Source: Mycobacterium sp. 852002-10029_SCH5224772 (GTDB lineage Bacteria > Actinomycetota > Actinomycetes > Mycobacteriales > Mycobacteriaceae). Taken from it: a stretch of DNA of 32,417 nucleotides. The notes under the pieces are model-generated. The model made no database searches, was not told the DNA's origin, and was given only the letters and a program-made list of their open reading frames with translations. Position 1 is the stretch's first letter. Each line of letters begins with the position of its first letter. Made by a program: the position numbers and the translations under genes. The stretch covers positions 1-32,417 of the forward strand of contig NZ_LZHT01000022.1 of assembly GCF_001667315.1 (NCBI RefSeq). Direction: 5' to 3'. Below, piece by piece: positions 27,118 to 32,417 of this stretch.

Positions 27118-27762
27118 ATGACCCGCCCGAGGACGTCGTTGGCCCTGGTGATCGCCGCGCTGGCCGCGACGGTGTATGCGCTCATGTGGGTCGGCTATCG
27201 CGCGCACTGGGCGTGGCTGTATCGCGTGGACTGGTCGCTGCTGGACGGGACGCGGGCGTTGGCGATCAAGCACCCGTCGTGGCTGCGGTTCGCCGAATCG
27301 GTGTCGTTCGTGCTGGGTCCGGGCGCGCTCGCCGTGCTGGGGATCGCGGTGACGGTGTTCGCCCTGGTGCTGCGCCATCTGCGGGCCGCGCTGGTGCTGT
27401 TGTTGGCGTGTGCACCCTGCAACGAATTCGTGACGGCGGCGGCGAAGGCGCTGGCCAACCGCCCGCGGCCGCCGACGATGCTGGTTCCGGCGGCCTCCAC
27501 CTCGTTTCCGTCCGGTCATGCGCTCGAAGCGACCGCCGCGCTGCTCGCGATGCTGTCCTTTGTGTTGCCGATGGCCAACAGGGCTGTGCGGGGCGTCGCG
27601 GTCGCGGCGGTGGCGGTGGCGTTGCCGGCGGTCGGCATCTCCCGGGTGGCCCTGAACGTGCATTACCCGTCCGACGTGCTGGCCGGCTGGTCGCTGGGAT
27701 ACCTGTACTTCCTGTTGTGCCTCTGGGCTTTTCGACCCCCCGCTCCCGGGCGCTCGAGCTAA
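27118..27762 (+). CDS. PAP2-family membrane phosphatase, Rv0308 type
   Basis: The three phosphatase motifs of the PAP2 superfamily are complete: KALANRPRP (K-x6-RP), FPSGH, and SRVALNVHYPSD (SR-x5-H-x3-D). About six transmembrane helices surround them. Such enzymes remove phosphate from lipid phosphates such as phosphatidate or isoprenyl diphosphates; the substrate here is unknown. I choose ATG 27118 (MTRPRTSLALV) because the helix begins directly after it, giving 214 residues. ATG 27049 would give 237, nearer the remembered 238 of Rv0308. Confidence 0.88.
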   Translation: MTRPRTSLALVIAALAATVYALMWVGYRAHWAWLYRVDWSLLDGTRALAIKHPSWLRFAESVSFVLGPGALAVLGIAVTVFALVLRHLRAALVLLLACAPCNEFVTAAAKALANRPRPPTMLVPAASTSFPSGHALEATAALLAMLSFVLPMANRAVRGVAVAAVAVALPAVGISRVALNVHYPSDVLAGWSLGYLYFLLCLWAFRPPAPGRSS

Positions 27763-27851
27763 AGTCCTGCGGCGGTGGGCATCTGGTCACGGCGCGGTGA
27801 CCTAACTGGGGCTAAAGCTTTACTTGACCCTGAGGATGCGCCGGGCTGACG

Positions 27852-28520
27852 ATGGAGTGCATGCACCGACTGCTCACGTCACTGTGCGCTGCGGCGTGCG
27901 TGATTTTCGCCTCGGTGGTGCTCGCGCCGATCAGCGCCGCTGCCGGCGCTCCCTGGTTCGCGAACGCGGTTGGCAATGCGACACAGGTGGTTTCGGTGGT
28001 GAGCACCGGCGGGTCGAACGCGACCATGGAGATCTTCCAGCGCACCGGCACCGGCTGGCAGTCGCTGCGTTCCGGCATTCCCACCCACGTCGGCTCGGCC
28101 GGGATGGCACCGCAGGCGAAGAGCGGCGTTCCGGCCACCCCGATGGGCGTCTACAGCCTGGACTCCGCCTTCGGCACGGCACCGAATCCCGGTACCGGAC
28201 TGCCCTACACCCAGGTCGCCGGGCCCAACTACTGGTGGAGCGGCGACGACCACAGCGCCACCTTCAACTCGATGCAGGTGTGCCAGAAGGCCCAGTGCCC
28301 GTTCAACACCGGCGAAAGCGAGAACCTGCAAATCCCGCAGTACAAGCACGCGGTCGTAATGGGCGTCAACAAGAACAAGACCCCGGGCGGCGGCGCCGCG
28401 TTCTTCTTTCACACCACCGACGGCAAGCCCACCGAGGGCTGTGTGGCCGTCGACGACGCTCAGCTGGTGTCGATCATGAAATGGCTGCGTCCCGGCGCCG
28501 TCATCGCCATCACCAAGTAG
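27852..28520 (+). CDS. exported L,D-transpeptidase-like (YkuD/COG3786-type) protein, Rv0309 type
   Basis: This 222-residue protein has a signal peptide (RLLTSLCAAACVIFASVVLAPISAAAGA). The mature part contains GVPATPMGVYSL, and near the C-terminus FFHTTDGKPTEGCVAVDD supplies the His and Cys of the L,D-transpeptidase fold. It may act on or bind cell-wall peptides outside the membrane; activity is not shown by sequence alone. ATG 27852 and ATG 27861 are both possible starts. It converges on the SnoaL-like gene with four bases between. Confidence 0.85.
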   Translation: MECMHRLLTSLCAAACVIFASVVLAPISAAAGAPWFANAVGNATQVVSVVSTGGSNATMEIFQRTGTGWQSLRSGIPTHVGSAGMAPQAKSGVPATPMGVYSLDSAFGTAPNPGTGLPYTQVAGPNYWWSGDDHSATFNSMQVCQKAQCPFNTGESENLQIPQYKHAVVMGVNKNKTPGGGAAFFFHTTDGKPTEGCVAVDDAQLVSIMKWLRPGAVIAITK

Positions 28521-28524
28521 CCCG

Positions 28525-29001
28525 TCAGTCGGCGGCGATGGCGCGGCCGGGTTTGAGCGTGAAGCTCAGGCCCTCCAAAGACATTGTGGCGTCATAGGTT
28601 CGGTCGTAGCCGGTACCGCTGATCTTCCAGCCGGCCTCGGTGCGACGGTAGGTGTCGCGGTAGAAGGCCGCCCCGATCAACATGAAGTTGAGGTCGGCGA
28701 CCATGACCCGGTCCTGCAGATACCAACTGCCCGTTGCGGTGTCGCCGGTGACGGTGATGTCCGGATGCGTCACCCGGTGCTCGGTGATGACGTTCCCGGG
28801 CAGCGACGTCCGCATGTACTCCACCAAGTCGGCGCGGTTGGTGAAGTGCAGCTCGTTACCGATCGATGGCCCGTAATCGGCCTTGATGTCCTCGGCCAGT
28901 GTGTCGGTGAAGTCATCCCAATGCTTGGTGTCCAGCGCGCGCAGGTACCGGTATTTGACTTGCTTGATCGCTTCGATATCGGCGAGATCGTCGAGGGTCA
29001 T
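28525..29001 (-). CDS. SnoaL-like (NTF2-fold) protein, Rv0310c type
   Basis: From ATG 29001 the protein has 158 residues: LADIEAIKQVKYRYLRALDT, then WDDFTDTLAEDIKADYG, VTGDTATGSWYLQDRVM and FYRDTYRRTEAGWKISG. This is the SnoaL_4 pattern of a cone-shaped NTF2-fold domain, seen in small isomerases, dehydratases and ligand-binding proteins. GTG 29019 is an alternative start that would overlap the upstream tetR gene and give 164 residues, near the remembered length of Rv0310c. The gene is probably co-transcribed with the TetR regulator. Confidence 0.83.
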   Translation of the reverse strand: MTLDDLADIEAIKQVKYRYLRALDTKHWDDFTDTLAEDIKADYGPSIGNELHFTNRADLVEYMRTSLPGNVITEHRVTHPDITVTGDTATGSWYLQDRVMVADLNFMLIGAAFYRDTYRRTEAGWKISGTGYDRTYDATMSLEGLSFTLKPGRAIAAD

Positions 29002-29005
29002 CAGG

Positions 29006-29626
29006 TCATTGCAGCACACGGGTCACCATGTCGACGAGGGCACGTCGTTCCAGGCTCCAGTCGATGGCTGCGCCGGTGACCATCTGCGCCAGCACCACAC
29101 CACGCAGCGTGGCCCAAATGACTTCGGCCACACCGGCATGCGCGGGATCGGTGGTGATCAACCGGCCCAGCTGGCCGATCGCGGCGTTCATGTCGAGCAG
29201 GTGGCGCCGCGACGAGGGGTCCGGGCCGCCGCGGGTCTCGCGCAGGATTTCGAAGGCGGCCATCGACGTGGGGCTGCTGTAGCAGCTCCAGGCGGTGTCG
29301 ACGACGACCTCGATGCGTTCCCGCAGCGGTAGCTCGCTGACGTCGGCCGACGACAGGCTGTCCACCAGCCGGGCCACCCCGTCGTCCACGACGGCCATCA
29401 GCAGGCCGTTGCGGTCCCCGAAGTGGTACTGGATGACCCCCCACGTCACGCCCGCGCGTTCGGCCACATGCTTGGCGGTGGCGGCGGAGAATCCCTCCTC
29501 CACGATGCAGCGGACCGTCTCATCGATGATTTTCGCCCGGGTGTCATCGCCGCGCTTGCGCGGCGCGGTGGTTCGCCGGGTGGGACCCACCGGACGATCG
29601 GGCGTCTGGCCAGCAACGATGGACAT
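29006..29626 (-). CDS. TetR-family transcriptional regulator
   Basis: This 206-residue protein has a classic N-terminal TetR helix-turn-helix: TRAKIIDETVRCIVEEGFSA, then AKHVAERAGVTWGVIQYHFG, then DRNGLLMAVVDD. A helical ligand and dimer domain follows (WSCYSSPTSMAAFEILRETR). ATG 29626 abuts an inverted repeat, its likely operator, between this gene and the divergent Rv0311-like gene. The likely regulon is its own operon with the SnoaL-like gene and perhaps the divergent gene. As I recall, M. tuberculosis has no tetR at this position. Confidence 0.92.
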   Translation of the reverse strand: MSIVAGQTPDRPVGPTRRTTAPRKRGDDTRAKIIDETVRCIVEEGFSAATAKHVAERAGVTWGVIQYHFGDRNGLLMAVVDDGVARLVDSLSSADVSELPLRERIEVVVDTAWSCYSSPTSMAAFEILRETRGGPDPSSRRHLLDMNAAIGQLGRLITTDPAHAGVAEVIWATLRGVVLAQMVTGAAIDWSLERRALVDMVTRVLQ

Positions 29627-29628
29627 TG

Positions 29629-29649
29629 TTGACTTTATAACATAGTCAA
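29629..29649. promoter_or_regulatory. Palindromic TetR operator candidate
   Basis: TTGACT and AGTCAA arms are separated by nine bases in an AT-rich stretch, unusual for this genome. It lies three bases before the tetR ATG and 16 before the divergent GTG 29665, so a bound dimer would block both starts. The arm TTGACT could double as a -35 element. Confidence 0.7.
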
Positions 29650-29664
29650 GTCTATTTTTGGGGC

Positions 29665-30894
29665 GTGAGCAGCCCCTCGCGATACGCGCAATTGTCCCGT
29701 GACGAGCTCGTCGTGCTGATTCCCGAACTGCTGCTGATCGGACAGCTGATCGACCGATCCGGAATGGCCTGGTGCATCTCCTCGTTCGGCCGCGACGAGA
29801 TGGTGCAGATCGCCATCGAGGAGTGGGCGGGCGCCAGCCCGATCTACACCAGGCGCATGCAGAAAGCGCTGAACTACGAGGGCGACGACGTGCCCACGAT
29901 TTTCAAGGGCCTGCAGCTCGATATCGGTGCGCCCCCGCAATTCATGGACTTCCGCTACACCGTCCACGACCGGTGGCACGGCGAATTCCAGCTCGACCAC
30001 TGCGGCGCCCTGCTCGACGTGGAGCCGATGGGCGAAAAGTACGTGTTCGGCATGTGCCACACCATCGAGGATCCGACCTTCGACGCCACCGCGGTGGCGA
30101 CGAATCCGCGCGCGCAGTGCCGGCCCATCCACCGGCCCCCGCGTGAACCGGCCGACCGCAAGCCGCACTGCGCGTGGACCGTCATCATCGACGAGTCCTA
30201 CCCCGAGGCGCAGGCCATCCCCGCCATGGAGATCGTCGGCCGAACCCGCGCCGCGACATGGGAACTCGATCCCATCGATCGCTCCGACGAGGGGCAGGCG
30301 GACTACTCGGGTCCGTTGCTGTCCGATTTCGACTTCGCCGCCTTCTCGCATTCGGCCCTGGTCCGGATGGCTGACGAGGTGTGCCTGCAGATGCACCTGC
30401 TGTACCTGTCGTTCGCGGTTGCCGTGCGGGCACGGGCCGCCAACGAGGACGAAGCCGTAAGCGTGTGCACCCGCGGCCTGATCGGTATCGCGGGCCTGGC
30501 CGCCGAACGCATACACCGCGCGCTGAAACTGCCGGGCGGGATCGACGGGGTGCTGCGGGTCCTCGAGCTGCACCCGCTGCTGAACCCCACGGACTACGTT
30601 GTCGCCGAGACGGAGTCGAACCGGCTGCACGTGCGCCCGTCACCTGCCCATGACGACCGTTCCTGGATCTCGTTGTGCTCGCCGGAATCCGTGCAGCCGC
30701 TGCAGGCGATCGCCACCGCGGTGGAACCGCGCGTCGAGGTGCGAGTTAGCGGAACGGCCGCCGACTGGACGGCCGAACTGGTCGAAATCGACACGCCCAC
30801 CGAGGAACTGCCAGAGGTTTCGGTGGTCAGGGTCAGCGGTGGATCGACCTTCCAGTTCGAGCCCAGGCGTTCGCTGCCGCTGACCGTGTTGTAA
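29665..30894 (+). CDS. conserved mycobacterial protein of the Rv0311 type
   Basis: This 409-residue protein starts at GTG 29665 (VSSPSRYAQLSRDELVVLIP), matching the remembered 409 residues of Rv0311. Visible parts are a helical N-terminus (LLIGQLIDRSGMAWCISSFG), a His/Cys-containing central region (FRYTVHDRWHGEFQLDHCGA, then FGMCHTIEDPTFD, CRPIHRPP) that could bind a metal, and a helical segment around MHLLYLSFAVAVRARAAN. No named domain is recognised and no signal peptide is visible. The TetR-type palindrome just upstream suggests regulation by the neighbouring repressor. Confidence 0.8.
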   Translation: MSSPSRYAQLSRDELVVLIPELLLIGQLIDRSGMAWCISSFGRDEMVQIAIEEWAGASPIYTRRMQKALNYEGDDVPTIFKGLQLDIGAPPQFMDFRYTVHDRWHGEFQLDHCGALLDVEPMGEKYVFGMCHTIEDPTFDATAVATNPRAQCRPIHRPPREPADRKPHCAWTVIIDESYPEAQAIPAMEIVGRTRAATWELDPIDRSDEGQADYSGPLLSDFDFAAFSHSALVRMADEVCLQMHLLYLSFAVAVRARAANEDEAVSVCTRGLIGIAGLAAERIHRALKLPGGIDGVLRVLELHPLLNPTDYVVAETESNRLHVRPSPAHDDRSWISLCSPESVQPLQAIATAVEPRVEVRVSGTAADWTAELVEIDTPTEELPEVSVVRVSGGSTFQFEPRRSLPLTVL

Positions 30895-31048
30895 CACAAG
30901 GCTCTTTGTCAAGGGGTTTTCGGTACCGCTTCGGTGACGCAAGCGCATCGAGCGGATACCAATGGCATTGCGAAGCATCGGCTTTGGGCGTGTCCGAGGC
31001 TATGGTTAACGCTGGCCACCGACCCCTATAGACGAAGGTTTTCGCTCT

Positions 31049-32417
31049 ATGTACGACCCGCTCGGGTTGTCGATTGGGACCACGAACCTGGTCGCTGCGC
31101 GTAATGGAAGCCCGCCGGTTAACCGCCGTTGCGTGCTCACCCTTTATCCGCACTGTGCACCGAAAATTGGTGTGCCCGAAGACAATCCACCCCTAGCCGA
31201 GCCCGGCGTGCCGATGAAGGGCTTCATCGAGCGCATCGGGGATTCGGTTGCGCTGGTCTCACCCGACGGTTCCGCGCACGACCCGGAGCTGCTGACGGTG
31301 GAGGCCCTGGACGCGATGGTGCTCGCCGCCGGCGCGGATGCGGCGTGTTCGGAGATCTCCATCGCGGTTCCGGCGCACTGGAAACCCAGCACGGTGCAGT
31401 CGCTGCGCGACGCGCTGCGGACCCATGTCGGTTTCGTCCGCAGCGGCATGGCTCCCCGCCTGGTCTCGGACGCGATCGCGTCGTTGACCGCGGTGAAGTC
31501 CGAGCTTGGCCTGCCAGACGAAGGCGTGGTGGGGCTGCTCGACTTCGGCGCCAGCGGCACGTCGGCGACGCTGGTGAATATCGCCGGTGACTTCGAACTC
31601 GTCAGCGCCACAATGCGGTACGCCGCGTTGTCCGGAGACGAAATAGACCAGGAGTTGCAGCTGCGCGCCTTCGAGGAGCTGGGCCACGGCAGCGGCCTCG
31701 ACCCGGGCAGCACCGCCGGCGTCGGGCAGCTCGGCGAACTCCGGGAACAGTGCCGCGCGGCCAAGGAGCGGCTTTCGGTCGACATGGCCACCGACATCGC
31801 GGCGGAGCTGGGCGGGCGCAGTTGCAGCCTGACGGTGACGCAGGATGACCTCGAAGAGCTGATTCAGGATCGGCTGACCGGCTTCATCTACGCCTTCGAT
31901 GACATGCTGGTGCGCTACCGCAAGAACTGGTCGGACCTCGCGGCGGTGGTGACGGTCGGTGGGGGCGCACGCATTCCGCTTGTGACCGAACGCCTTTCGA
32001 TGCACGGGCGTACACCGATCCTGACGCCGTCACAGCCGGCCTTCGCGGCGGCCTGCGGGGCGCTGATCCTGGCTTCCCGTGGGGAAGAGCTGGATCTGCG
32101 GACCCGGACGTCGATCGGGCTGCTCGCGACGGCCGACGCCGCCGGTGACGTCGTCGACCTGGGGGCCGGCGATGTGCTGGTGATCGACGACGAGGCGCTC
32201 ACGGATCGCGAATTGGCTTGGTCGCAGACCGATGACCCCGGCGACCTGCGGCTGCGCTTCGGCGGCGAAACCTACGACGAAGACGGTCCGTCCGGCTGGT
32301 CGATGCGGCTCAACGTCATCGATCCGCCACGGGAACGCCGGCCCTGGCGGCGCCTTCGGTTCTCCCAGTTGATCATCGGGATGTCCGCGGTGGTCGCCAT
32401 GACGGCGGTCGGCGGGG
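31049..32417 (+). CDS. Hsp70/actin-fold membrane protein, Rv0312 type (3' truncated by window)
   Basis: From ATG 31049 the frame is open for 456 codons to the window end. It shows the actin/Hsp70 ATPase motifs: phosphate-1 LGLSIGTTNLVAA, phosphate-2 VGLLDFGASGTSATLV, and an adenosine-type motif VVTVGGGARIPLV, where DnaK has GGSSRIP. The substrate-binding domain of DnaK is absent. A linker follows and then a hydrophobic segment at the window edge (LIIGMSAVVAMTAVGG), probably a membrane anchor. Rv0312 has this plan plus a Pro/Thr-rich tail. No clear ribosome-binding site is visible; TATGGT near 31000 may be a -10 element. Confidence 0.87.
   Translation, partial: MYDPLGLSIGTTNLVAARNGSPPVNRRCVLTLYPHCAPKIGVPEDNPPLAEPGVPMKGFIERIGDSVALVSPDGSAHDPELLTVEALDAMVLAAGADAACSEISIAVPAHWKPSTVQSLRDALRTHVGFVRSGMAPRLVSDAIASLTAVKSELGLPDEGVVGLLDFGASGTSATLVNIAGDFELVSATMRYAALSGDEIDQELQLRAFEELGHGSGLDPGSTAGVGQLGELREQCRAAKERLSVDMATDIAAELGGRSCSLTVTQDDLEELIQDRLTGFIYAFDDMLVRYRKNWSDLAAVVTVGGGARIPLVTERLSMHGRTPILTPSQPAFAAACGALILASRGEELDLRTRTSIGLLATADAAGDVVDLGAGDVLVIDDEALTDRELAWSQTDDPGDLRLRFGGETYDEDGPSGWSMRLNVIDPPRERRPWRRLRFSQLIIGMSAVVAMTAVGG

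Noticed and set aside
30895..30925. Possible terminator hairpin (ACAAGG / CTTTGT) after the Rv0311-like gene
   Set aside because: The stem is short with a mismatch and a three-base loop and has no T-tract, so it is not convincing.
1..32417. Insertion sequences, tRNA/rRNA genes, CRISPR arrays, prophage
   Set aside because: I found no transposase, terminal repeats, repeat-spacer pattern or structural RNA signature. The zinc block looks inserted by synteny but carries no visible mobility genes or flanking repeats.

Overview
The window is high-GC mycobacterial chromosome, most likely from a slow-growing non-tuberculous species. The evidence is a complete ESX-3 (type VII secretion) operon with PE/PPE genes and flanking genes that follow the M. 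tuberculosis order from about Rv0280 to Rv0312, as I remember that order. A block of zinc-starvation genes, which in M. tuberculosis lies elsewhere, sits between the homologues of Rv0280 and Rv0281. From memory, a CobW/Fur cluster next to ESX-3 occurs in the Mycobacterium avium complex, so a relative of that group is plausible. The species cannot be fixed from the sequence alone.

Layout. 1-549: 3' end of a PPE-PPW family gene. 583-5624: zinc-starvation block. A leftward operon encodes zinc-free ribosomal proteins L28, L33, S14 and S18 and ends in a thioredoxin-like [2Fe-2S] ferredoxin. A divergent rightward operon encodes a GTPase-dead COG0523 protein and zinc-free L31. Leftward genes then encode a Fur/Zur-family repressor, an intact COG0523 GTPase and an ANTAR-only RNA-binding protein. 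Four Zur-type palindromes lie among these genes. 5793-6698: SAM-dependent methyltransferase. 6699-7138: ESX-3 control region with a fifth Zur box, two tandem IdeR-like boxes and small ORFs. 7139-21930: eccA3-eccB3-eccC3-PE5-PPE4-esxG-esxH-espG3-eccD3-mycP3-eccE3, with mostly overlapping or near-touching genes. 21920-32417: alpha/beta hydrolase, trans-aconitate methyltransferase, sulfatase, BluB-like flavin destructase, a small membrane protein, an Rv0307c-like protein, PAP2 phosphatase, L,D-transpeptidase-like exported protein, SnoaL-like protein, TetR regulator with a palindromic operator, an Rv0311-like protein, and the 5' part of an Hsp70/actin-fold membrane protein cut by the window end.

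How it works together (inference). Under zinc starvation a Zur-type repressor would release every operator in the left third. That would replace zinc-binding ribosomal proteins with cysteine-poor versions, make two COG0523 proteins (one probably a metal chaperone, one possibly a ribosome-hibernation factor), and switch on ESX-3, which serves iron and zinc acquisition. IdeR-like boxes would add iron control to ESX-3. The most striking anomaly is mycP3: the catalytic serine of this subtilisin-like mycosin is glycine (residue 349), so the encoded protein looks like a natural pseudoprotease inside an otherwise intact ESX-3 system.
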